From contig NC_092802.1 in assembly GCF_918797505.1 (NCBI RefSeq), positions 13,349,480 to 13,413,479 on the forward strand: a stretch of DNA of 64,000 nt, written 5' to 3'. The position numbers and the translations under genes are program-made. This document shows, in pieces, positions 10,755-20,483 of the stretch. The notes below the pieces were generated by a model. It was not told the origin of the DNA and searched no databases. It was given only the letters and a program-made list of their open reading frames with translations. The stretch is from Bemisia tabaci (Eukaryota > Arthropoda > Insecta > Hemiptera > Aleyrodidae). The stretch's first letter is position 1; the number at the start of each line of letters is the position of its first letter.

Positions 10755-13700
10755 ATGAGCTCCAACAGTAAAATTCTTTTTTGCCTTTACTGCAATGAGG
10801 AGTATTCAACAACCTATTCTCACGAAGTCTCCGTCGCACATTTAAAAAACATATTCGAGGTTGAAATAGAAAACGAGGAGAAAACTGTAAAATCTTTTTT
10901 TTTCAAAAATTCGAATTCTGAAATTACTGATATTGAAGTATACTTAAATGAGTTGAAGGTTGAGTTTGATGAGAAAGTAGAGGAAATCATTCAAAAACAT
11001 CCGACAGTTTTAATTAAATTAAATGTCTACTTATTAAAATCGATCCCTCTTGAGAAAGCAGAAAGTGGTATCAGTTTAGTAACCAAATACGTTTTGTTAA
11101 ATCCCGACTCTGATTTTTCCTCTTTGTTCCACAAATTCCAAACGAATCTTTTAGAATTAAGAAAGAATGATTTCCCCCCGGCAGTCGAAGGTGAATCAGA
11201 AATTCTGCTCGGTGCCGAGCTACGATTTCTAGAAAAGAAATTTGCCTCCTTTTGTGATTCTTGCAACGACTTTTTCTTGAAATCGAGCTGGCACAATAGA
11301 ACTTTTATGCATATAAAAAATCTTTTTGGTTCTGATGAGCAGGTTAAAGAATTACCATCGGCTGCCGGCAATCAGCTGCGTACTTTCTTCATTAAAAATC
11401 TCGATTCGAGCGTTTTAGATATAACCCAGCACCTGTCCGACGTTAAACCAACCGTTATCAAACTTCTTGAAAATATGCTTTCGCAACTTGGCAATATTAA
11501 AGCGACTTTAGAGCTTCACGCTGAGTACGTCCTACCGAAAGAGGGGGAATTTCAAGGTGTATCATTCAAAACTAAAAGCTTGTCTTTTTACGGGGAGTTA
11601 GATTGCGCACGGAACTTTCTCCTATTTCAAGCTAGTATCGTCAAAGAAAGTGCTGATTTCTACTTAAGAGGATCTGGATGGGTGCTAAAACAGATTTTGG
11701 GATGTATTTTGAAGGTAAATAAGTTCAGGGCTCTGGGCAAGGGTTCGAGTTACATAGACCTACCGTTCAAGACCAATTACGTTGTGAATGTCAAAAATAA
11801 GGATACTCGTTGCTTTATGTACTCTGTTTTAGGGAAATTTTTACCCAAAACTGAAAAACACAGCTCTCGACCTTCTGTCTACGAAAAATTGCAAAATAAA
11901 TACGATTTTTCTTGTATCGACTTTCCTGTTGAGGTTAATGATATTGCCAAATTTGAAAAGAAAAATAATTGTTCAATCTCCGTTTTCGGGTTAGGTGACG
12001 TTCAGGACGGGTTAGGTCACCGAGTTAGACCTAAAATCTTCCCGATGAGAGTGGCAAAAAATCAGCTTGCAGACCACACGAATTTACTCTTAATTTCGGA
12101 CGAAATGGAAGAAAAATTCCACTATTGTTGGATCACGGATTTTGAAAAGTTAGTCCGCTCTCAGATAACTAGGCATCATGGTCAAATTTATATTTGTCAG
12201 AAGTGTTTCACCCATAAATATTCCGAAGAAGACCTTGTGGAGCATAAGAAACTGTGCTATGCTGTTAGTAAAGATTGTTTCCTAGCATCGTTTCCCAAAG
12301 ACCTATATTTGCGTTTTAGGGACGAGCATAAAACAATAGCTCATAATTATGTCATTTATGCGGATTTTGAGAGTTATCTCGAAAAAATTGAGCAAAATTT
12401 CGAATCGAATTCGTTCAATTATCAACATCATCGTCCGCTATCCTACGCTTATTTAGTTGTGTCGACCGATCCAGAATTTGCTACCCCCACCCCCGTGGTC
12501 TACCGCGGGGAGGAACCGCATAAACATTTTATCCGAACGATGCTGGATCTTGGTAGTAAAATTTCCGGCAAGTATAATGATACGACGTCCGAGATTACAA
12601 TGAGCGATGAAGATCGCGAAAGTTTTGCAAACACTACCCATTGCGCCATGTGTCGGGTGGGATTTGATGAACCCGGCGTTGTCAAAGTCCGTCATCATTC
12701 TCATCAATATGTACCGCCTGGTGAAACCAATTATCTCGAGGCTCTTTGTGCTCTGTGTAATATAAAAGTGAGACATGTAAATAATGTAACTATCGTATTT
12801 CATAATGGATCAAAATACGATTTTAAATATATTGTACAAGGTTTAGAGGGCTTAAAAAATCGCGTGGATATAATACCGTCCAGCGAAGAAAATTATATCA
12901 ACATAAAAGTATACATCGGGAATAGATTTTATTTAAATTTCATAGACTCGTTTAGATTTCTCAACACCAGCATCGAGAAGTTGGCGGAAACCTTGGACGA
13001 TTCGTCATTTCATTTCACGCGCAAATTTTGCACTACTCCCGCTCAGTTCAACATCGCTCGTAGGAAAGCCGTGTTTTGCTATGATTATATTGACGATCCG
13101 GTAAAACTCGACGAGACTGAGCCTCCAAAACGGGAGGATTTTTATAACGCGCTCACTGACAGTGACATATCCGAGGTAGACTATCAGAATTTCTTAGAGG
13201 CTTGGCGTGAATTCGGTTGCAAGACTCTTGGCCAATATTTAGATGTGTACATTCAAATTGATGTAAATCTTCTAGCAGATATATTCCAGGACTTTAGAAA
13301 ATTCTGTTTAAGCGTCTACGAGCTAGATTGTGCGAATTTTCTCACTTTTCCGAGTTTCGCGTTTTCGGCTGCGCTCAAAATGTCGAGAGCGGAAATCAGA
13401 CTATTTAGCGATACCACCATGACCTTTCAAATATTGTCCAATATTCGAGGGGGAATGTGTCAGGTGACCAGAAGACATTTCTCGGTGAATAATCCCCAGT
13501 GTGAGAATTACGATCCGAGTCAGCCATGTTCCTATGGGCTCTACCTGGACGCGAATAGTCTGTACGCTTACGCCATGTGCAAACCGCTCCCTTACGACGA
13601 TTATCGATGGTTATCAGCCGAGGAGCTCTCACGGGTTGATGTCATGCAGATCGCCGACGATGCCGAGACTGGACTCATCCTCAACGTTGACACGAGGTAT

Positions 13701-15425
13701 CCGATCGCCCTTCAGCGATTACACAGAGACATGCCCTTCCTCTGTCGCTCCGAGATACCTCCCGTCGACGGTGAAAATCAACCGCGTCTCATGGGCTGTT
13801 TCAAGGACCGTAAAAACTATGTCATCCATTACGTGGCACTGAAACAGGCTCTTCGACACGGTATCGAGCTGGTTAAAATTAATAGCGCATTCTCTTTCCG
13901 ACAGAGACCTTTCCTGAAGGAATTTATCGAGAAGAATATAGCGCTTCGTCAACAAGCGAAGTCCAAGTTTCACCAGTCACTCCTGAAACTGAGTAGCAAC
14001 GCTTGTTTCGGCAAGCTCCTTGAATCACCTCTAAAGCGAAAAAACATCAAATTGGCCACCGATACTGACCAGATATTGAAGTATGTTGCCCGTCTAGATT
14101 TCGAAGACAGAACCGTCTTCAAAGATCAACTCGTAGCAATTCATCTGCGCAAAACAGAGATTGAATTCGATCGTCCGATTCTAGCAGGTTTTGCGGTTCT
14201 CGAATTGGCCAAGGTTCATATGTACGCCTTTTATCACGATGTTTTGATGAGAAAATTCGGACCAGAAAGATGCTTAAAGGCGTACGAAGATACTGATGGT
14301 CTGATTCTGAAATTAATTACTCATGATTGGGTGTTTGATTTGCGTGAATTCGCTGATGAGTGGTTAGATTTTAGCACTTTGCCTCGGGATCACCCGTGTT
14401 GGTCACCGGTAAATTGTAAGCGTATGGGTATGTTCAAGGATGAGACATCCAATGCGACCATAGGGGAATTTGTAGGTCTTAGCTCGAAAATGTACGCATG
14501 CCGTTTCTTACCCTTACCTGATGCCGCCGGTAGCGAGTCCGAGGTGGGACAAGTCAAACTTCTATGCAGAGCGAAAGGAATCGACGGTCGCACAATGCAA
14601 AGAGATATTAATTTTGATTTATACAAAAACGTCTTATTCGGTAAAACCGATCATTTTGTTACCCAACGACGAATTCAGAGTCGGAAAATGCAGCTGTACT
14701 CTTATCAAACGCGAAAAATAGGACTCAGGAATATCGATCGGAAACGATACATTCTCGAAAATGGTATCGATACATTGCCATGGGGTCACGTAGACATTAA
14801 ACAGCCCATTGTCTGGAGAGATGAGGAAGAGAGTGGCAATGACGGCCTTGAACAATCAGGCACCAATATATTGATGAAAGACTCGCTAAGTGTGAAAAAG
14901 GAGAGCAGTTCAGAACATGGTATACGTTACTGCTGTTGCGCCGATGAGAACCCGGTGATACAGAGCAGAGAGCTCGATGCTTTACGAAAAATTCCGAAAC
15001 CGCGCGAATTTCTTCACGCATCATGGTTGCAGAAGGACATTAAGTATCATCTGGATTCTCTAGAGGAAGCTAAAGGTAAGTATGGGAGATATATCGCTGC
15101 TCTCATTAGAATCCAAGGGGAGCAGTTTAAAATACATCTGCCGAAAGACTTTGCACGTGCTTTGAGTCGTGAGAATATTTGCGAAATCAATAGTGGGGCG
15201 TATTTTCTAAATTATCTCGGTAGGTTCGGTCGAAATTCGCATCGATATAGACTGAGCGAACGTCTGCGTGTTGTTGATGACGTAGGTAACACCGAGACCT
15301 CAATGGTACAGATCTCCGAGAAACAGGGAAACAAGAGGGGAAGAAATGATGATGGTCGCGATAATAGGGAGGAAAAACGTTTCCGGGATTTTTGTGCAAA
15401 TGAAAACCCAGGTCCCCGCACTTAG
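10755..15425 (+). CDS. POLB: Protein-primed family-B DNA polymerase (Polinton POLB)
   Basis: Replicates linear DNA from a protein primer; presumably copies this element between its TIRs. One 1,556-residue ORF without introns. The start is the first ATG after an in-frame TGA at 10737, with A at -3. Domains: N-terminal third of unknown fold; conserved block from about 345 (C353) to 470; C2HC finger C481/C484/H497/C501; exonuclease motifs D537-x-E539, N684...D689 and Y832...D836. Between Exo I and Exo II lies a Cys/His insert (C630, C633, H648, H650, C665, C668) resembling endonuclease VII-type zinc sites. Polymerase: motif A D932-ANSLY, motif B K-LSSNACFGK (N1082-K1087), motif C YEDTDG (D1179, D1181), KMY at 1245-1247, then a KAKG-like and KRYILE block (1272-1335). 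Residues 1350-1556 form an extra tail ending in a basic stretch, possibly a nuclear signal. Motifs B and C are slightly atypical. Longer than many Polinton polymerases; no frame damage. Confidence 0.95.
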   Translation: MSSNSKILFCLYCNEEYSTTYSHEVSVAHLKNIFEVEIENEEKTVKSFFFKNSNSEITDIEVYLNELKVEFDEKVEEIIQKHPTVLIKLNVYLLKSIPLEKAESGISLVTKYVLLNPDSDFSSLFHKFQTNLLELRKNDFPPAVEGESEILLGAELRFLEKKFASFCDSCNDFFLKSSWHNRTFMHIKNLFGSDEQVKELPSAAGNQLRTFFIKNLDSSVLDITQHLSDVKPTVIKLLENMLSQLGNIKATLELHAEYVLPKEGEFQGVSFKTKSLSFYGELDCARNFLLFQASIVKESADFYLRGSGWVLKQILGCILKVNKFRALGKGSSYIDLPFKTNYVVNVKNKDTRCFMYSVLGKFLPKTEKHSSRPSVYEKLQNKYDFSCIDFPVEVNDIAKFEKKNNCSISVFGLGDVQDGLGHRVRPKIFPMRVAKNQLADHTNLLLISDEMEEKFHYCWITDFEKLVRSQITRHHGQIYICQKCFTHKYSEEDLVEHKKLCYAVSKDCFLASFPKDLYLRFRDEHKTIAHNYVIYADFESYLEKIEQNFESNSFNYQHHRPLSYAYLVVSTDPEFATPTPVVYRGEEPHKHFIRTMLDLGSKISGKYNDTTSEITMSDEDRESFANTTHCAMCRVGFDEPGVVKVRHHSHQYVPPGETNYLEALCALCNIKVRHVNNVTIVFHNGSKYDFKYIVQGLEGLKNRVDIIPSSEENYINIKVYIGNRFYLNFIDSFRFLNTSIEKLAETLDDSSFHFTRKFCTTPAQFNIARRKAVFCYDYIDDPVKLDETEPPKREDFYNALTDSDISEVDYQNFLEAWREFGCKTLGQYLDVYIQIDVNLLADIFQDFRKFCLSVYELDCANFLTFPSFAFSAALKMSRAEIRLFSDTTMTFQILSNIRGGMCQVTRRHFSVNNPQCENYDPSQPCSYGLYLDANSLYAYAMCKPLPYDDYRWLSAEELSRVDVMQIADDAETGLILNVDTRYPIALQRLHRDMPFLCRSEIPPVDGENQPRLMGCFKDRKNYVIHYVALKQALRHGIELVKINSAFSFRQRPFLKEFIEKNIALRQQAKSKFHQSLLKLSSNACFGKLLESPLKRKNIKLATDTDQILKYVARLDFEDRTVFKDQLVAIHLRKTEIEFDRPILAGFAVLELAKVHMYAFYHDVLMRKFGPERCLKAYEDTDGLILKLITHDWVFDLREFADEWLDFSTLPRDHPCWSPVNCKRMGMFKDETSNATIGEFVGLSSKMYACRFLPLPDAAGSESEVGQVKLLCRAKGIDGRTMQRDINFDLYKNVLFGKTDHFVTQRRIQSRKMQLYSYQTRKIGLRNIDRKRYILENGIDTLPWGHVDIKQPIVWRDEEESGNDGLEQSGTNILMKDSLSVKKESSSEHGIRYCCCADENPVIQSRELDALRKIPKPREFLHASWLQKDIKYHLDSLEEAKGKYGRYIAALIRIQGEQFKIHLPKDFARALSRENICEINSGAYFLNYLGRFGRNSHRYRLSERLRVVDDVGNTETSMVQISEKQGNKRGRNDDGRDNREEKRFRDFCANENPGPRT

Positions 15426-16679
15426 TTATTTTATATTGTGTATTTTTTTAAATTTTTCCCGTACAAATTCAAAGTTTCAACCAGGCGGGTCTTTGATACC
15501 ACGCTCTTTATTGTCGGAATCTCATCAAAGATAAAATTTCACATGAAGTTTGGCTCGAGATAACTCTTAAAATCGCTATGCATACATTACTTACAGAATA
15601 CATGTTTCTTATGCTCCCGTTGTAAACATCTAAATTTTTATCAACTCTAAATTCGCATCCAACTTTCACTGCACACCTGGATCCCTTAAGGAGCAAGTCA
15701 GGACTTCTCTAATTGCTACTGGTTTTTTTTCTTTTAATGAGAGGATTATGTATGGAACAGTAAGTATTTTGATAAGAAAAAGATAAGCCTCTCGTTTTAA
15801 TTTAATGGTCTCAAGTTCAATGAGTATGATTTATCATATTTTAATTGTTGAGCGCTGACTAAAACATTTGAGTTATATAGAAGGTATGCGATTGATTGCT
15901 TGTGCCCACAATACAACTCAAATTTTCCCCTCATTTAAATGAGTTTACCATCCAGTGGTCTCTTTTTTTCATGGTCGAAATTCCAGCAAATATATTAAAG
16001 TATGTAATTTCTCAAGAAAAGCATGCAATCCCTTAGTTTTCCACACACAAATTTTCCCGTGCTAGTCTTAATTTTGTGCTCTAGTTTCCCTCTTTTTTAT
16101 TTTTATATCAAATATCACGTATGTATTTTCAATCAGCATATTGCATAGCCAAGATATCACCAAAGTTGCTATTTAGACATTACATGTATCATAAAATAAG
16201 ATATCAGTTTTAAGAATTTAGCCTTCGTAGTTATGTGAATAAAATGTTCTGACTCCGGTTGTAGTCATCACAACTGTTAAACCTGACTTATTTGTTTCAT
16301 CTCTCATCCCTTAATATTCCCCCAGTCAATGCTGAGGACATGTTTTTCAGAAAAAATTGCATGAATTAAATACTTTATTTCTCCATTTTCTGGGGAGGAA
16401 AGAAAAATCAAATTTTTTTTAACTATCAGTTGAGATTGTCACTTTTTCCTCTACAGCTGAGCCGTTTTTTCTCATGCATAATTGAGTATTGATAATGCGA
16501 AACTGTAATCATAACTATAATTATCGACTCAAATGGGAGGACAGAAATTAATGCATCAGCCGATTTAGAGATTGCAAACTCCATGATTGACTAAGATTTC
16601 ATTGCATTTTAGCTAATGATAAAATTTTCACCATTCGAATACGATTGATTCTATTGCCAAATCGCATTATTGATAATAG
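15426..16679. other. Right interior of Polinton, no gene seen
   Basis: About 1.25 kb of AT-rich sequence after the polymerase stop, with no long frame on either strand and no trace of integrase, ATPase or capsid motifs. The first canonical AATAAA downstream of the stop is at 16238-16243 and is the best poly(A) signal candidate; an AAGATAAAA near 15530 is a weaker one. Confidence 0.5.
16238..16243 (+). terminator. Candidate poly(A) signal for the polymerase transcript
   Basis: AATAAA about 0.8 kb after the stop codon, the first canonical hexamer in that direction. The long 3' untranslated region makes this tentative. Confidence 0.3.
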
Positions 16680-17430
16680 ATTTTATAAATGTAGAGGGGG
16701 TGACGTCATATAGTTGGAAGTGAGCAGCATAAGCTATGTTTTGATTAGCTGATTCCAGCAATGATGCCGAGTTCCAACAACGTTGTTAGATTCGAGATGA
16801 CAATGCATCACTTCATAACATGATTCGAGCGAAAAAACCATTATTTCTTGATTAATGTGTCAGCTCGATGGGACAGAATGGGTGACGTCACGTAATGGAT
16901 GCTTTGAGTAACGTCACAGAAAACGAGGCAGGTGATTGGTCAATTGTATTAACTAAACGTTTCCCCCCTAATGAATAGGCAACCGCAACGATTATATGAG
17001 AAAACATTAATCCTCCGTGTATGATTGCTAATAGAGGGGTGACGTCACGATAAAGGAGCTATGATACATGAAAAACCTGAGGAGAGAAGTCTTTTAGGAC
17101 AAATTGCTTCAATTCATGCTTAAAAGTAACGTCATTGGTCAACCGTAGGCAAGCCCAGCCTTCCCTTATACGGTGGGTAACGTTATGTAATAACTGTTTA
17201 GAGCGATGTCGCATACTACGAGACACGTCATTGGCCCAGCATATTAATTAAAAATGGTTCCTCGGACTGATCGTCAACCCGCAACAAAATAGCATATTTC
17301 ATACATGATTTGAGTCTTAGGGTTGCTTTTGCATTGAGTTCATCTTTTTCGACAAGATTGAACTTGTCCACCCACCTATAATATCCCGTTAATAATTCAA
17401 ATCTTCCCGCCGTTCAAGTAAAGCAACGCT
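16680..17430 (+). repeat. Diverged, rearranged copy of TIR sequence
   Basis: Blocks match the right TIR in the same orientation. Examples: GTTAGATTCGAGATGACAAT near 16793 against 18016; GTGACGTCACGTAATGGATG at 16882 against 18105; AATTCATGCTTAAAAGTAA near 17112 against 18256; CGACAAGATTGAAC near 17350 against 17889. Spacing and order differ, so this is an old TIR-like segment shuffled in blocks. TGACGTCA palindromes lie at 16701, 16883 and 17040. Confidence 0.7.
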
Positions 17431-17825
17431 CTGTAGTAAGATTAATTCATTTGCTACGGACATGGAGCCAGAGTTAGTTTCTTCAATGAGAAGGTACACA
17501 GTGAGCTAGAGGCAGCGCACCCATGTGCGACGAGGTTTGATGCTCCTTGATGGTTATACAGCATGAAGAGGTTTTTGGTTTCGATAAAAAGTTAATAACT
17601 TCGTGTGGAATGAAGCTGCTAGAGTCTGTTTCACCAGTAAAGTGTGTGTTATATTAAATGTGAAATGTCATTGCCTCCTGCAGTGACAAATTCGCTCCCT
17701 CCTCCCCACTTAAGTATGCGAAAAAGTGATGCTTGAGGAAGGGGGAAAAAATTGTAAAATAATTGATCAGATATGTGCGTCGTCGCTTCCATCTTACCAC
17801 GATTACGGAGTCATGATCCGCGATA
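17431..17825. other. Junction between inner repeat and right TIR
   Basis: No gene seen. 17690-17825 is weakly similar to the inverse of 9515-9650, a degraded inner extension of the TIR. Confidence 0.4.
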
Positions 17826-19181
17826 CTTGATTACTCTCAAGGTCGAGGAGCAATGACCTTTCCTTTTTAAGACTATTCAACTTTTGCATCGACAAGATTG
17901 AACCTGTCCGTCGAGTTGCAATTTCCCGCTGAAGATTCAAATTTTCCCGGTGACCAACGGATGGATAGTTTTGATGTCGCTCATTGCTCCGTAAGTCCAA
18001 TTAGCTCCCACAACGTTGTCGGATTCGAGATGACAATGTGACATTTCACGTCATGATTCGAGAGGAAAATCATAATTTCTTGGTCAATATGACAGCTGGG
18101 TGGGGTGACGTTACGTAATGGATGCTTCGAGTGACGTCACACAAAATGGATAGGCAACGAGTAGCCGGGTAAAGCTGAGTCCTCTCGTGTGGTAAGGGAC
18201 CTATGTTGCATGAAAAACCCTGTGCAGATAAGTTCTTTGAGGATGAATTTCCTCAATTCATGCTAAGAGTAATGTCATTGATCTTCCGTATTAACTAAAG
18301 TCAATGCTTGAACGGGTAGGCAATCTGCAACGAGACCCCTCCCCTCCCGAACATGATCGTGAAGAGAACGGGTGACGTAACGTTATGCTAAAGAAGCTAT
18401 GCCGCATGGAAAACTCTACGAAGATGGGACCTTTCAGGGAAAATGTCATTTCCACTCGAAGCAACACTGTTTTAATTAGTTTGAAAGTGGGTTCTGATTG
18501 GCTAGTTCCAGCAACGTTGTCAGATTCGAGATGACATTGAGACATTTCATAACATGATTCGACCGAAAATCATGTGGCAGCTGGGTAGGGGCTAACGTGA
18601 TTCGAAAGAAAATCATATTTTCTGTTCAATGTAGCGGCTGGCTAACACCAGAGACGAGGTGCGAGTGATCGATTATCGATATTTCCCCATTAGAAGCTAT
18701 GGTAAAGAATCGATTATAAAGGTGATCGATCCTCCTCCATAGGTATAAATGGCAGATCAATCGATATATCTCACAGCATGACACGCTGCTGGTCAACATG
18801 ATTCGAAAGAAAATCATTTTTTCTCGTTCAATCTGACATCTGGGTGCGGGCTAACATGATTCGAAAGAAAATATTTTTTTCTTGGTTAGTGTAGCAACTT
18901 GCCCCTCATTAATTCAAATTTTCCCGCTCAACTTTCAACCCTGTTACGTCACAACTGAAAAACATGGTTGACATGTCATACAATAAAACACCCCCAACAC
19001 CCTGAAATAATTCCGATTTTTCTGCACAATTTTACAACATTGGTGACGTCACAACATGAAACATTGTTGCCAGATTGTATACTATAACACACATATCACA
19101 TACCCACCATCGCGAAATAATTCGGATTTTTCTGCACAGTCTGGCAGCTGGGTGGGGGCTACTTCCCATATTCTAGCTACT
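17826..19181 (-). repeat. Polinton right terminal inverted repeat
   Basis: Inverted partner of 8159-9514 with the same length and no indels. It holds the mirrored motif copies, TGACGTCA sites and MITE copy (18649-18791). On its inner side (16680-17430) lies older, rearranged TIR-like sequence absent from the left half. Confidence 0.93.
18649..18791 (-). mobile_element. Decayed hAT-type MITE inside right Polinton TIR
   Basis: Mirror copy of 8549-8691 at the exactly corresponding offset in the other TIR. Two independent insertions at the same base are implausible; one insertion copied to the other TIR explains it. Confidence 0.75.
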
Positions 19182-19187
19182 TAGCGC
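19182..19187. repeat. Polinton target-site duplication, right copy
   Basis: TAGCGC directly after the CT terminus. Removing the element and one copy restores a continuous host repeat reading ATTAGCGCCTACAAGACTG, a pattern also seen near 3700 and 19250. Confidence 0.9.
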
Positions 19188-19639
19188 CTACAAGACTGCA
19201 TGAGTACCTCTCGCATTGCGCCAAACGCGGTACCGTCGGTCAGCGCACGTCAGACGCATATTAGCGCCTATATGACTGTATGAATACTTCACGCATTGCA
19301 CATACAGCACAGTGCTTTAATCATTGTAACTACTCGGTGTTACATCCACCACCCGCGGTAGAGCAAGTCTAAAAATGCGATTTTTCAATTATGAGACTTA
19401 TCACGGGCAAAAGTATTTCTGTAAAGGGAGGGTAATTTTTCAGAGAAGAATGATTAAGATAACAAAGTTGGTACTTTCATTCATTATCGGCCTGAAACTG
19501 TTCATTATCCAACGCTAATATTCAAGCTGAAGATGATCTCTATTCGTTTGTTAAGTCACCCCAAAACCAGTCGAATCAATTCGCTGAACAAAATCCACAA
19601 CGCGTTGAGAAACAATCTCCGTCTAAAGGGACTCTAATT
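19182..19639 (+). repeat. Dispersed repeat T (Polinton target)
   Basis: Collinear with 3700-4162 at high similarity. The Polinton sits at the first base of the first TAGCGCCTACAAGACTGCAT unit; a second unit starts near 19250. Confidence 0.8.
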
Positions 19640-19897
19640 CTGTCGTGTTAAGGAGAGACGCTGTATTAATTTTTCAGACGCTGCCAAATTTCCTTCAGTA
19701 AAAACTTAATTTACTCGGAAATTTGTGATTGTTTTTCTTCAATTTTCTCAGAAAATTTCGTTCGCAATTTTGTTTAAAATGTCTGCAAATTTCAAGGAAA
19801 AACACGTTTAACAAAATCTTTCTCAAGCATACAGGTATTTGCCTGGGCATTTGGCAACTCTCGAATGTTCATACAGTGTTCTTCCTTAGCACGACAG
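19640..19897. mobile_element. MITE family A, complete
   Basis: CTGTCGTGTTAAGGAGAGAC at the left, TTCTTCCTTAGCACGACAG at the right, with the family interior between. A minus-strand frame crossing it (19792-20271) is therefore not a gene. Confidence 0.8.
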
Positions 19898-20226
19898 TAC
19901 TCTGCGCATATTGCACTTTTAACAAGAGGATTTTGTAATCTATGACTGAAAATTTTAATCGCAGGATGTAGGGAGAGTAGTGCCCGGAGATAACAACTAA
20001 ATAAGTAAATAATAAATGGAGGATGAATAATTAAAAATGTTGACACTTGGCAGATAAAGGATAGTGTAATGTACAGAACTGGACTGCCGGATGCGCCACT
20101 GTAATGTACTGAACTGTGCCACTGTTGTGTACTGGGGCTGTGCCAGTGTTGGTGTACCGTGGTGGTACCAAATATGGATGTGACAAATGAACGCGGAAAA
20201 CACAGATATCGTGCGAAAAAACAAAT

Positions 20227-20479
20227 CGACGGTGTAAGTCGGCAATCACATAACTCTGTTTGCGACGTCACAGACTTCCTGTCATTATTTATTTTTTGAA
20301 CGGAAAACTACTCAACAGCAATTCTTTAAAACTGCTGTGATTTTTCTTCTCTGTGCGAAGAAAATTCTTCATAAATTTCAAAGAATGATGTGAATTTGTT
20401 CTCTTTTACAAAAATAATATAGAGGCGGAGATTTGCAGACACCACAAACGAGTTATGTGATTCCCGACTTACACCGTCG
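20227..20479. mobile_element. MITE family G with 4-bp TSD
   Basis: Starts CGACGGTGTAAGTCGGCAAT, ends GACTTACACCGTCG, flanked by AAAT on both sides (20223-20226, 20480-20483). 253 bp, non-coding. The same length occurs at 55396-55648. Confidence 0.85.
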
Positions 20480-20483
20480 AAAT

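Larger units (their letters stand above)
8159..19181 (+). mobile_element. Single-gene Polinton/Maverick-type element
   Basis: Seen: the outermost 1,356 bp at each end are inverted copies without indels (position x pairs with 27340-x). The element begins AGTAGCTAG and ends CTAGCTACT, and is flanked on both sides by TAGCGC (8153-8158 and 19182-19187). Known: Polintons/Mavericks begin with AG, end with CT, make 6-bp target duplications and encode a protein-primed DNA polymerase B. Most are 15-20 kb and also encode a retrovirus-like integrase, a cysteine protease, a packaging ATPase and capsid proteins. Here only the polymerase (10755-15425) is present; the rest of the 8.3-kb interior has no supported gene. 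Intact polymerase, apparently identical TIRs and a perfect TSD argue for recent mobility, so integration was probably supplied in trans. Alternative: a new lineage of one-gene self-replicating element. Confidence 0.92.

Noticed and set aside
12453..12803. 116-codon minus frame inside the polymerase gene
   Set aside because: Antisense shadow of the conserved zinc insert region.
19792..20271. 159-codon minus frame
   Set aside because: Runs through a family A MITE and into a family G MITE.
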